From contig NZ_CP163302.1 of the NCBI RefSeq assembly GCF_041022165.1, positions 3,906,001 through 3,970,000 on the forward strand: DNA of 64,000 nucleotides. The letters run 5' to 3'. The DNA is from Sinomonas sp. P10A9. Its GTDB lineage: Bacteria; Actinomycetota; Actinomycetes; Actinomycetales; Micrococcaceae. Position 1 is the first letter of the stretch. Each line of letters starts with the position of its first letter. Shown piece after piece: positions 16,972 through 25,088 of the stretch. The translations under genes and the position numbers were made by a program. The notes beneath the pieces were generated by a model. The model was not told the origin of the DNA, did no database searches, and saw only the letters and a list, made by a program, of their open reading frames with translations.

Positions 16972-17073
16972 CTCTTATCTTGGCGCGACACCGTTATGAA
17001 AACGTAAAAATGCCGCGTTCAGGGCCTGTTGGCCCCTTAGGCTTATTACTGCCGGGTACCCCCCAAGCCCGGA

Positions 17074-17121
17074 GAGAGCGCGTCGCCAGCCGATCCCCCC
17101 AATGACTGGCGGCGCGCTCTC
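17074..17121. terminator. Hairpin after the AraC gene
   Basis: 16-bp arms (17074-17089, 17106-17121) pair with one mismatch around a 16-nt loop. It lies between the convergent AraC and flavoprotein genes. No T run. The rest of the 16972-17189 gap shows no gene or further structure I can support. Confidence 0.5.
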
Positions 17122-17189
17122 GCATTCGTTCCCCGAAGGCGACCGGAACGTGACGGTGGTGCTCGCCCCGCGCTCGTGACCCAACGAGC

Positions 17190-18908
17190 CTAGGCAAGTG
17201 CAGCCGCGGCGCGCCCGGCCACCCGCCCGGAGAACAGGCAGCCGCCCAGGAACGTGCCCTCCAGCGCGTTGTAGCCCATCATGCCGCCGCCCCCGAAGCC
17301 CGCAACCTCGCCAGCGGCGTACAACCCAGGAACCGCAACGCCGGACGACGAGACGCACCGGCCGGACAGGTCCGTCTCGAGGCCTCCGAGCGTCTTGCGC
17401 GTGAGGATGTTGAGTCGGACGGCAATGAGCGGGGCGTGCTTCGGGTCGAGGATTCGGTGCGGCGCCGCCACTCGGATGAGCCTGTCGCCAACATACTTCC
17501 GGTGCGAACGAAGGAACGTGACCTGGGCGTCCTTGCCGAACGCGTTCTCGATCTCCGCATCCCGCGCCTCGAGCACCCTGCGCACGGCGGCCTCGGACAG
17601 GAGCCCTGGCTCGCCCACCCGGTTCATCCCCGTCACGAGTTCCCCCAGCGTGGATGCCACGACGAAGTCGGCCCCGTGCCGCTTGAACGCCTCGACACTC
17701 CCCGGCGCACCGGGCAGCACCCGCGAGGCCAGGAGTCGCACGTCCTTCCCTGTCAGGTCCGGGTTCTGCTCCGACCCCGAGAGCATGAACTCCTTCTCGA
17801 TGATCGACTGCGTGAGCACGAACCACGAGTAGTCGTACCCGGTTCCACGGAGGTGCCTGAGGGTCCCGAGCGTGTCGAACCCCGGGAACAGCGGCGCCGG
17901 CAGCCGGCGCCCGGCCGCGTCGAGCCACACCGAGGACGGCCCCGGCAGGATTCGAATCCCGTGGTTCTCCCACACTGGATCCCAGTTGCGGATCCCCTCG
18001 GTGTAGTGCCACATGCGGTCGCCGTTGATCACGCGCGCGCCGGCGGCCTCCGCGATCCCGAGCATCCGGCCGTCCACGTGGGCGGGAACGCCCGCCACCA
18101 TGGTCCTCGGTGGGGTCCCGAGCCGCTCGGGCCACAGCGAGCGGACGAGATCCAGGTTGCCGCCCACGCCTCCGGACGCGATCACGACGGCGCCCGCCTC
18201 CACCGCGAACTCTCCCACCGTTTCGCGGCTGCTCGCCTTCCCCCGCACGACGTCCGACGGCGCGAGGCGGGCTCCGCGCACGCCTGTCACCGCGCCGTCG
18301 TGCGTCACCGCCTCGTCGACCCGGTGCCGGAACAGGAAGCGGATCCGGGCGGCGTCGGCATGCGCGCGGGCGCGGCGGAGGAACGGCGCGTGGATGCCGG
18401 GCCCGGTGCCCCACGTGACGTGGAAGCGGGGCACAGAATTGCCGTGGCCGTCGGCGCGTCCGTCGCCGCGCTCCGCCCAGCCGACCACGGGGAAGAACCG
18501 CACACCCATCCCGTGCAGCCACGCCCGCTTCTCGCCCGCCGCGAAATCGAGGTAGGCCTCTGCCCATTGGCGCGGCCAGAAGTCCTCGGGGCGGTCGAAC
18601 TGGGCGGAGCCGAACCAGTCCTGCCGCGCGAGGGCGAGCGAGTCGTGCACACCGAGGCGCCGCTGCTCAGGGGTGTCGACGAGGAAGAGTCCGCCGAGGG
18701 ACCAGTGTGCCTGCCCGCCGAGGGACTGCGGTGGCTCCTGGTCGAGGACCACGACGTCGCGCCCGGCGTCCGCCGCCTCGACCGCCGCCACGAGCCCGGC
18801 GAGCCCCGCGCCCACCACGCAGACGTCCGCGTGCACCGTTTGATCGGGCGCGGCCTGGTCCGGCGCCGTCCGATCCGTCTGGGGCTGATCCAGCTGGGAC
18901 TCATCCAT
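17190..18908 (-). CDS. FAD-binding dehydrogenase, KstD / fumarate-reductase flavoprotein type
   Basis: 572 residues from the ATG at 18908 with GGAGG 9 nt upstream. FAD Rossmann motif VVGAGLAGLVAAVEA at 32-46, the SLGGQAHWSLGG substrate-domain segment, IASGGVGG, and the C-terminal GFGGGGMMGYNALEGTFLGG loop that closes the FAD site. The family (COG3573) groups with 3-ketosteroid delta-1-dehydrogenases, but this subgroup is an orphan 'FAD-binding dehydrogenase' whose substrate is not known. Ends in A-G-R-A-A-A-A-L-A. The first 25 residues contain TDRTAPDQAAPDQTV, a small internal repeat. Divergent from a methyltransferase with 55 bp between starts. Confidence 0.8.
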   Translation of the reverse strand: MDESQLDQPQTDRTAPDQAAPDQTVHADVCVVGAGLAGLVAAVEAADAGRDVVVLDQEPPQSLGGQAHWSLGGLFLVDTPEQRRLGVHDSLALARQDWFGSAQFDRPEDFWPRQWAEAYLDFAAGEKRAWLHGMGVRFFPVVGWAERGDGRADGHGNSVPRFHVTWGTGPGIHAPFLRRARAHADAARIRFLFRHRVDEAVTHDGAVTGVRGARLAPSDVVRGKASSRETVGEFAVEAGAVVIASGGVGGNLDLVRSLWPERLGTPPRTMVAGVPAHVDGRMLGIAEAAGARVINGDRMWHYTEGIRNWDPVWENHGIRILPGPSSVWLDAAGRRLPAPLFPGFDTLGTLRHLRGTGYDYSWFVLTQSIIEKEFMLSGSEQNPDLTGKDVRLLASRVLPGAPGSVEAFKRHGADFVVASTLGELVTGMNRVGEPGLLSEAAVRRVLEARDAEIENAFGKDAQVTFLRSHRKYVGDRLIRVAAPHRILDPKHAPLIAVRLNILTRKTLGGLETDLSGRCVSSSGVAVPGLYAAGEVAGFGGGGMMGYNALEGTFLGGCLFSGRVAGRAAAALA

Positions 18909-18963
18909 GGGCCCACCCTCCCGGGCGATGCCGCGCGCGTCAACGGTGCCGCATACTGGCAGC

Positions 18964-19665
18964 ATGTCCGGCTGCTGCGGGCCCGCGCCCGAAAACCCCG
19001 ATCGGCACAACCCGGCTCGGGACGTCATCGATCCAGAGCGGTACCGCTCCATCTTCAACGCGAGCTTCTCCCGGAGCATCACGCGACGGTACGAGAAGAA
19101 GGGCCTGCGCCCCGTCGAGCAGAGGATCGTGGACTTCCTCGCGGGTGCCGGGCTCGAGGGGGCGAGCGTGCTCGAGATCGGCGGCGGCGCAGGCGAGATC
19201 CAGCTCGAGCTCCTCGCACGCGGAGCCGCCCGGTCCGAGAATCTCGAGCTGTCGGACTCCTACGAGGCCGACGCCGCACGCCTCATCCGGCGCGCCGGGA
19301 TGGCTGGCCGTGTCTCGCGCCGTCTGGGCGTGGACCTCGCAGGGACGCCCGACGCCGTTGAGCCGGCTGACGTCGTCGTCCTCCACCGCGTGGTCTGCTG
19401 CTATCCGGACTACGCCGCGCTGCTCGGCGCCGCGGCGGGTCATGCTCGGCGTGCGATCGTGTTCAGCTACCCGCCCCGAAACCTCGCCTCACGTGCGTTC
19501 GTGGGCGCAGGCAACCTGATGATGCGGGTGGGCGGGCGCAGTTTCCGGGGCTACATGCACGATCCGGCCGCAATGATCGATGTGGTGCGCAGCCGAGGCC
19601 TCGAGCCCGCCTACGAATGGAACGGATGGGCGTGGCGCATCTCGGGAGCGGTGCGGACCGCGTGA
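18964..19665 (+). CDS. Class I SAM-dependent methyltransferase
   Basis: 233 residues. The SAM glycine motif is VLEIGGGAGEIQ at 69-80, followed by acidic ELSDSY and the motif ADVVVLHRVVCCYPDY. The layout recalls Mg-protoporphyrin O-methyltransferase (BchM) and UbiG-like enzymes, but the substrate cannot be read from sequence. The first residues MSGCCGP contain two Cys. No partner gene in the same direction. Confidence 0.75.
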   Translation: MSGCCGPAPENPDRHNPARDVIDPERYRSIFNASFSRSITRRYEKKGLRPVEQRIVDFLAGAGLEGASVLEIGGGAGEIQLELLARGAARSENLELSDSYEADAARLIRRAGMAGRVSRRLGVDLAGTPDAVEPADVVVLHRVVCCYPDYAALLGAAAGHARRAIVFSYPPRNLASRAFVGAGNLMMRVGGRSFRGYMHDPAAMIDVVRSRGLEPAYEWNGWAWRISGAVRTA

Positions 19666-19797
19666 GGCCCTAAGGCCGGCACTGGGAGGGATATCTCAAT
19701 TGTGCTCTGCGTCACGCCTATGATCCGCGCCTACGCCTGAGTAGGGTGACCGACAAGGGCCCGGCCGGGCTCGGATCCGTCACAAGAGGAGCTATCC

Positions 19798-20130
19798 ATG
19801 GCTGTCGATTGGGCAGAGCAGGTCAAGAAGCTGGCACCGAATGCGGACGACGAGGTCGTTGCAGGCATCATCCGCCACTGCGGCATCGCGCTGCAGAGCG
19901 CCGACGCATCCCTTGTCTCATTCGGCGACAAGACCGAGACAGACCGGGTCCGCGACAGTTTCCTCAAGAAGAAGCTCGGCCGCACCGAGGACGACGCGAC
20001 CCTGGACGCAGCGATCAAGGCTGTCGGCGAGAAGTTCAAGGGCATCAACCGCCGCCAGCGCCCCACCGTGTACTACCTGCTCGCCGAGCACTTCGACCAG
20101 CTTGACCTCTTCCGCAAGAAGGCCAAGTAG
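19798..20130 (+). CDS. DUF2853-family protein
   Basis: 110 residues, mostly helical and charged: MAVDWAEQVKKLAPNADDEV, GIIRHCGIALQSADASLV and the conserved tail INRRQRPTVYYLLAEHF. This is the DUF2853 pattern; the function is unknown. AGGAG lies 8 nt before the ATG. The gene is isolated, with its own promoter region (19666-19797). Confidence 0.85.
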   Translation: MAVDWAEQVKKLAPNADDEVVAGIIRHCGIALQSADASLVSFGDKTETDRVRDSFLKKKLGRTEDDATLDAAIKAVGEKFKGINRRQRPTVYYLLAEHFDQLDLFRKKAK

Positions 20131-20229
20131 CGCGTTCCCTTCCGCGGCGGCCCCGACCGTCTGGGGCCCTTGCCGCCGTCTGGGCGCGCCGCTCCGCCCT
20201 CCGTTTAGGGGCGCCCCGCCGTCCGTCTG

Positions 20230-20283
20230 AGGGTCACCTCCTGTTGGTCTTTGTCAGCACATTGACCTTCAGGAGGTGACCTT
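20230..20283. repeat. Inverted GGTCACCTCCTG pair
   Basis: GGTCACCTCCTG (20232-20243) and CAGGAGGTGACC (20270-20281) are a perfect 12-bp inverted repeat with a 26-nt loop, preceded by TGAG as in the other GGTCAC-core units of this window. It lies between the convergent DUF2853 and putrescine oxidase genes and could also act as a terminator. Upstream, 20155-20228 contains four loose CCGTCTGGGG-like repeats but no gene. Confidence 0.55.
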
Positions 20284-20344
20284 CAGGGTGTGACTCCCAG
20301 ACGTAGAGGGCCGCGCCCGGTAGAGGGCTACTTCGCGTAGGCGA

Positions 20345-21754
20345 CTACTTCGTGGCCGCCGGCGCGAGGGCCCCAAGGACCTCCTCGGCTGCGCGGCGGC
20401 CCATGCGCAGCGCGCCGTCGACGTGCTGGAAGCCCTCGGCCGCGAGGTCGGAGCAGGCCCAGTGGATCGAACCAACGGGCGTGCGCTGGTCGGCACCGTA
20501 GCGGGACAGTCCGCCGAGGTCGAAGCTCGCCGCGTACGCGCCGCGGGTCCATTCCTCGGAGCCCCAGTCGGACTCGTAGTAGACCTCGGGGACGAGCGCG
20601 TGATCGCCGAGGTAGCGTGCGATGGACGTCAAGATCGCTGCCTTGCGCTCCTCGGCCGTGAGGCGGAACATCGCGTCGGCCTTCTCGTCCGAGACGAAGG
20701 CCACGAGGGTGCCGCGGGAGTCGCCGTGATTCGTGTTGTCGTAGACCTCCTGGACGAGCTCACCGGCGCCGAAGCACGTGCCCGAGAGGCCTGACTCGCG
20801 CCAGAACGGGCGCTCGTACACCGCATGGACCTTGATGACGAGGCCCATCGAGAGGTGCTGGTGCAGCTGGTGCTGGCGACGCGGGAGCGCCGGGACGTAC
20901 GAGATGCGGCTGTACAGCGTGGGCGGGATGGCGAGGATAGCCCGGCGTGCGGTGACGGTGACGCGGCCGGAGGTGCCGCCGTCGGCCGTCGCGACAACGC
21001 CGTGCTCGCCCCATTCCAGAGTGCGCACGGGCGCGCCGAGGACCACGGCGTCGCCGAGATCGGCAGCCATGGCCTCGCTCACGGACTGCATCCCGCCCAC
21101 TACACGCTGGTCGAGGATGAAGTCCTCGTCCTGGAGGTTGCTGAACGAGCCGGCCGAGGCCGCCATGAGCACGGCCTGCAGGGCCGAGAACGCGTGCGCG
21201 GGCTTGGTGAGCATGCCCCCGGCGATGAAGAGGCCGATCAGGTTGCAGGCTTCCTCGTCCGCCGACTGGGCGCGGAGCCAGAGCTGGAAGCTCACAGTGT
21301 CGAGCTCGCGGGCCTTCGGGTGCGCCCACGGCTCCTCTGCGCCGATCTCGGCTGCGAGGTCGTCGAGGACCCCGGTGATCCGTTCCACCTCGGCGAGCGT
21401 CCCCGGGGAGACCGGGAAGTCGGCGCCCGAGTAGACCGTGCGAGTGCCGTCGGGGGCCACGTAGACGCTGTCGCCCTCGCGGTAGCGCTTGAAGGTGGCC
21501 TTGCCGAGCTCGGCGACGAGGCCGAGGAGCTCGGTCTGGTCCGGGCTGATCCACTGGCCGCCGATCTCGAGGAATGCGCCGTCGATCGTGTCGCTCCACG
21601 TACGGCCGCCTACGCGGTCGCGGGCCTCGAGAACCACGACGCGCTGGCCCTCCTTCGCGAGTGTGCGGGCGGCCATGAGGCCAGCGGGACCGGCTCCGAC
21701 GACGACGACATCGGCATCGCGGGTCTGCTCGGCGGGGATCTGGGGTTGGGACAT
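20345..21754 (-). CDS. puo: Flavin amine oxidase, putrescine oxidase type
   Basis: 469 residues. FAD motif VVVGAGPAGLMAARTLAKEG near 18-37, RDRVGGRTWS, GGQWISPDQTEL, and the C-terminal flavin-contact IHWACSDLAAEGFQHVDGAL. Overall similarity is to bacterial putrescine oxidases and monoamine oxidases. It would convert putrescine to 4-aminobutanal with release of NH3 and H2O2. Context supports putrescine: agmatine deiminase, N-carbamoylputrescine amidase and a permease lie on the other side of the TetR gene. AAGGAAGAG precedes the start. A palindrome at 21793-21809, in its promoter, matches one in front of the agmatine genes. Confidence 0.85.
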   Translation of the reverse strand: MSQPQIPAEQTRDADVVVVGAGPAGLMAARTLAKEGQRVVVLEARDRVGGRTWSDTIDGAFLEIGGQWISPDQTELLGLVAELGKATFKRYREGDSVYVAPDGTRTVYSGADFPVSPGTLAEVERITGVLDDLAAEIGAEEPWAHPKARELDTVSFQLWLRAQSADEEACNLIGLFIAGGMLTKPAHAFSALQAVLMAASAGSFSNLQDEDFILDQRVVGGMQSVSEAMAADLGDAVVLGAPVRTLEWGEHGVVATADGGTSGRVTVTARRAILAIPPTLYSRISYVPALPRRQHQLHQHLSMGLVIKVHAVYERPFWRESGLSGTCFGAGELVQEVYDNTNHGDSRGTLVAFVSDEKADAMFRLTAEERKAAILTSIARYLGDHALVPEVYYESDWGSEEWTRGAYAASFDLGGLSRYGADQRTPVGSIHWACSDLAAEGFQHVDGALRMGRRAAEEVLGALAPAATK

Positions 21755-21792
21755 GATCTCTTCCTTCGGGAGGGATGTGGGGGAAGTCTCAA

Positions 21793-21809
21793 AATGAATC
21801 TAGTTCATT
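21793..21809. promoter_or_regulatory. Candidate TetR operator in the puo promoter
   Basis: AATGAATCTAGTTCATT: 6-bp arms AATGAA/TTCATT around 5 nt, 39-55 bp before the puo ATG. It shares (T/C)GAA-N4-GTTCATT with the site at 22708-22730, so the intervening TetR protein probably binds both. Confidence 0.65.
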
Positions 21810-21841
21810 AATCGGGCCCTGACAAGCCTGCCGCCTCGAGT

Positions 21842-21896
21842 TGAGGGGTCACTTCCCCGATGAGGGGTCACTTCCCCGATGAGGGGTCAGGTGCGC
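21842..21896. repeat. 19-bp tandem repeats at the 3' end of tetR
   Basis: TGAGGGGTCACTTCCCCGA occurs twice in tandem (21842-21860, 21861-21879), then TGAGGGGTCA followed by divergent sequence (21880-21896). The last unit supplies the TGA stop of the TetR gene, read on the minus strand. The same 19-mer unit occurs inverted at 22649-22667 on the other side of tetR. Confidence 0.85.
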
Positions 21897-22579
21897 ATGG
21901 CCAAGACAGCGGCGAGGGTGCCCCGCAGGCCAGCGACCAGCGCATTGAGCCCCACGCCGAAGGCCGCATCGGCCGCGGCCGCGCCCCTCCCGGGGCGGGC
22001 TGCGACGGCGTCGGCAAACGTCGGAGCCAGCTCGCGGCGCTCACCGACGTCGAAGATCCCCTCTGGCGCGGAGACATCCATTGCAGACCCGAGCACGAAC
22101 GACTCGACGGCCACCACCACGTCCACCACCATGTCCAGCGGCCATCCGCCGCCCCTGAGCCCCTCGGCCACCCGCTCGTACATGGCCAGGGTGTGCGGCG
22201 CGCCGGCCACGGGGAACACCGCGATGATGGGGATGAGGGGCAGGTGCGGCGCGAAGGCCGCGCGATAGGAGTGGGCCCATCTGGTGATCGCGAGGTCCCA
22301 GGGGTCCACGCCGAATCCGGAGGTGTCGATCGTCTCGCACACGTCATCCTGCACCCAGTTGAGGACCTCGTCCTTCGACTCCACGTGGTTGTAGAGCGCG
22401 GACGGCGCGGTCTTGAGTTCGCGCGCGAGTGCCGCCATGGTGAAGCCCTCATAGCCAGCCCGGGCGACGACGGCGAGCGCCGCCGCGGTGATCTTGCCGG
22501 GCGAGAGCACAGGCCGCGGGGGGCGGCCCCGGCGCCGCGGGGGGGCCGGCTGCTGCGCGTCGGGATCGGGGGCATCCAT
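21887..22579 (-). CDS. TetR-family repressor of the polyamine locus
   Basis: 230 residues. The helix-turn-helix lies at about 28-75 (ITAAALAVVARAGYEGFTMAALARELKTAPSALYNHVESKD); the start is a basic Arg/Pro-rich tail (PPRRRGRPPRP). The C-terminal helices form a TetR_C-type ligand domain of unassigned specificity. It sits between leftward puo and rightward aguB-aguA-permease, and matching palindromes lie in both of those promoters (21793-21809, 22708-22730), so a polyamine-responsive repressor is the simplest reading. No strong ribosome-binding site precedes its ATG. Its stop codon is part of a GGTCAC-core repeat. Confidence 0.85.
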   Translation of the reverse strand: MDAPDPDAQQPAPPRRRGRPPRPVLSPGKITAAALAVVARAGYEGFTMAALARELKTAPSALYNHVESKDEVLNWVQDDVCETIDTSGFGVDPWDLAITRWAHSYRAAFAPHLPLIPIIAVFPVAGAPHTLAMYERVAEGLRGGGWPLDMVVDVVVAVESFVLGSAMDVSAPEGIFDVGERRELAPTFADAVAARPGRGAAAADAAFGVGLNALVAGLRGTLAAVLAMRT

Positions 22580-22630
22580 GGTTCGGAGTCTAGTGACCCC
22601 CCCGATACAGGGACGCGACTTCGCGTCGTT

Positions 22631-22667
22631 GGGAGGTGACCCCCCACCGGGGAAGTGACCCCTCATC
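22631..22667. repeat. Two GGTCAC-core units upstream of tetR, inverted relative to the 3' copies
   Basis: Two units with GTGACC cores 19 bp apart. The second (22649-22667) is the exact reverse complement of the unit at 21859-21877, so tetR is bracketed by inverted copies of one 19-mer. Confidence 0.8.
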
Positions 22668-22707
22668 GCGGGGTGGGGGTTGACCGTGGCGCAGATCACG
22701 TGCTCTC

Positions 22708-22730
22708 ATAAACGAACGTCGTTCATTTAT
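22708..22730. promoter_or_regulatory. Candidate TetR operator in the aguB promoter
   Basis: A 23-bp near-perfect palindrome: ATAAACGAACG and CGTTCATTTAT flank the central base, with one mismatched pair in the arms. It lies 68-90 bp before the aguB ATG and shares GTTCATT with the puo-side site. Confidence 0.7.
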
Positions 22731-22797
22731 AGGCACCCCAGCACGTCCCCACACAGCCCGAGCCAGTCCCCCACCATTTCCCGCGAAGGACTTCCCC

Positions 22798-23919
22798 ATG
22801 CACGAGATCCTTGCCCTGCAGCCCCCGGTGTCGTGGGCACGCACAGATGCAGGCTCCACGGACCCCGCGAACCCCCGCCGAGACCCGCTTCGGGTCGCGC
22901 TCGTCCAGCACCGCTGGCACGAGGAACCGAAGGCCACCGAGGCCGAGCTCGAGGACGGCATCCGCCGTGCGGCCGCCTACGGCGCACGCGTCGTCTTCCT
23001 CCCCGAGCTCACCCTCTCCCGCTACCCCGCAGACACCCTTCCCGAGGACACTCCAAGCGCGATCGCCGAGGACCTCGAGTCGGGCCCCACGCTTGCCTTC
23101 GCCCGCCGCGTCGCGGCCGTCCACGGCATCTGCGTCCACGCGAGCCTCTACCGCAGGGGAACCCCCGGAGACCCGCTCGGCTACAACACCGCGATCCTCG
23201 TGGCCCCGACGGGCGAGCTCCTCGCGGCGACGGACAAGCTCCACATCCCCGTGACCGAGGGCTACTACGAGGACAAGTTCTTCCGCCCCGGCCCCGAGAC
23301 CGGGAACCCCTACCCCGTCCACGCGCCCGCAGAACTCGGGGGTGCCCGCCTCGGCCTGCCGACATGCTGGGACGAATGGTTCCCGGAGCTCGCCCGCGTG
23401 TACTCCCTTGCAGGCGCCGAAATCCTCGCCTACCCCACGGCCATCGGCTCCGAACCGGGCCACCCCGACTTCGACACCGAACCGCTGTGGCGCCAGGTGA
23501 TCGTCGGAAACGGGATCGCCAACGGCACGTTCATGGTCGTCCCGAACCGCTGGGGCTCCGAGGGCCTCGTGACGTTCTACGGCTCGTCCTTCATCTCCGA
23601 CCCGTACGGCCGCATCCTCGCCCGCGCACCACGCGAGGGGTCGGCCGTCCTCGTTGCCGACCTCGACCTTGACCAGCGCCGCGACTGGCTCACGCTCTTC
23701 CCGTTCCTCGCCACGCGCCGCCCGGACACCTACGCCGCGCTCACCACCCGTGTTGACCCGGCCCATCCGTTGGGCTCGCCCGAGCCCGCCTCGCCCTCGG
23801 ACTGGACTCGCGGTGAGACGCACGACGCCGGCAACGCACCGTCGTCGCACGTCCCGCCCATCGTCGGGGTGGCACGGGCGGCACACGCCGCGCACGAGTT
23901 GGAAGGGGCGAGCGCATGA
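22798..23919 (+). CDS. aguB: N-carbamoylputrescine amidase (nitrilase superfamily)
   Basis: 373 residues. Nitrilase-superfamily triad: Glu70 (VVFLPELTLSRYP), Lys147 (TDKLHIPVTEGYYED) and Cys190 (LPTCWDEWFPELARVY). It would hydrolyse N-carbamoylputrescine to putrescine, CO2 and NH3; assignment rests on the coupled agmatine deiminase gene. It is longer than the usual ~290 residues: about 30 residues at the start and a C-terminal linker of ~60 (from TTRVDPAHP), rich in Pro/Ser/Ala and containing THDAG. The ATGA overlap with aguA shows translational coupling. Confidence 0.88.
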   Translation: MHEILALQPPVSWARTDAGSTDPANPRRDPLRVALVQHRWHEEPKATEAELEDGIRRAAAYGARVVFLPELTLSRYPADTLPEDTPSAIAEDLESGPTLAFARRVAAVHGICVHASLYRRGTPGDPLGYNTAILVAPTGELLAATDKLHIPVTEGYYEDKFFRPGPETGNPYPVHAPAELGGARLGLPTCWDEWFPELARVYSLAGAEILAYPTAIGSEPGHPDFDTEPLWRQVIVGNGIANGTFMVVPNRWGSEGLVTFYGSSFISDPYGRILARAPREGSAVLVADLDLDQRRDWLTLFPFLATRRPDTYAALTTRVDPAHPLGSPEPASPSDWTRGETHDAGNAPSSHVPPIVGVARAAHAAHELEGASA

Positions 23920-24971
23920 GCTGGCGCATGCCCGCGGAGACGGACCCGCACGAGCGGCTGTGGATGGCGTGGCCGTCCGGCGGCTACACGCTCGGCGGGA
24001 CGGACCAGGACGCACATGAGGCCCGCGCCGCATGGGCCGCCGTGGCCCGCGCAGCGCGAAGGTTCGAGCCGGTCACGATGGTGGTCCGCCCGGAGGACCG
24101 CGGCATCGCGCAGGCGTACCTCGATCCGCGCGTCGGCCTGCTCGAGGCGCCCCTCGACGACGCATGGATGCGCGACATGGGCCCGAGCTTCGTCCTCGAC
24201 GAGTCTGCGGGGGCGCGGGCCGACGGGACCGCCCGGCTGGGCGCCGTCGACTGGATCTTCAACGGCTGGGGCGCCCAGGACTGGGCCAGCTGGGAGCACG
24301 ATGCCCAGATCGCCGGCACCGTCACGAGCGCGGCCGGCGCCGCCCACGTGCCCAGCAGCCTCGTCAATGAGGGCGGCGGCTTCCAGGTCGATGGCCTCGG
24401 CACCGTGCTGCTGACCGAGACGGTCCAGCTGGACCCGGGCCGCAACCCCGGGACCACCAAGGCCGAGGTCGAGGCCGAGCTCGAGCGCACCATCGGCGCG
24501 CGCCACGCCGTCTGGCTCCCCCGCGGCCTCACGCGGGACTCGGAGCGGTTCGGGACGCGCGGCCATGTGGACCTCGTCGCGGCCATCCCGAGCCCCGGGA
24601 CGCTGCTCGTCCACGTCCAGTACAACCCCGAGCACCCGGATCACGAGGTCTCGGGCCACATCCTCGAGACCCTCCGCGCCTCCCGGACGGCAGACGGCAC
24701 GCCGTGGGACATCATCGAGGTCCCCGCACCGGCCCAGCTGCACGACGGCGAGGACTGGGTCGACTGGAGCTACCTCAACCACGTCGCGCTCAACGGCGGC
24801 CTCGTCGCCTGCTCGTTCAACGACCCGCACGACGAGAAGGCGCTGCGCATCCTCGCCGACGCCTACCGCGGGAGGCACGTGACCGCCGTCGACGCCCGCG
24901 TCCTCTTCTCCCGCGGGGGCGGGATCCACTGCGTCACCCAGCAGCAGCCCACCGCCCGACCGCGGGCCTGA
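23916..24971 (+). CDS. aguA: Agmatine deiminase
   Basis: 351 residues of the peptidylarginine/agmatine deiminase fold. WMRDMGPSF at 84-92 carries the Asp, NEGGG follows, GHVDLVAAI holds the His, and the catalytic Cys339 is in GGGIHCVTQQQP. It converts agmatine to N-carbamoylputrescine, which AguB then takes to putrescine. Overlaps aguB by four bases and is followed, after 117 bp, by the permease. A copy of the 11-mer (24740-24750) lies in its coding sequence as LHDGED. Confidence 0.93.
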   Translation: MSWRMPAETDPHERLWMAWPSGGYTLGGTDQDAHEARAAWAAVARAARRFEPVTMVVRPEDRGIAQAYLDPRVGLLEAPLDDAWMRDMGPSFVLDESAGARADGTARLGAVDWIFNGWGAQDWASWEHDAQIAGTVTSAAGAAHVPSSLVNEGGGFQVDGLGTVLLTETVQLDPGRNPGTTKAEVEAELERTIGARHAVWLPRGLTRDSERFGTRGHVDLVAAIPSPGTLLVHVQYNPEHPDHEVSGHILETLRASRTADGTPWDIIEVPAPAQLHDGEDWVDWSYLNHVALNGGLVACSFNDPHDEKALRILADAYRGRHVTAVDARVLFSRGGGIHCVTQQQPTARPRA

Positions 24972-25088
24972 CCCATCCCTCACCCACTCGCACCCGAGGG
25001 GACCCTCCCCAGGGATCCGGAATGCCGGACCCATCGCCCATCCGCCCCGTTGCCCGCGGCGGATTGCACAAAGGAAAATGGCCTCAAG

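Noticed and set aside
16972-17189. A riboswitch or small RNA in this gap
   Set aside because: Apart from one terminator-like hairpin I could not fit a known riboswitch consensus.
22631-22667. TetR operator
   Set aside because: The GGTCAC units also occur where no TetR acts and on the 3' side of tetR; the AT-rich palindromes at 21793 and 22708 are better operator candidates.
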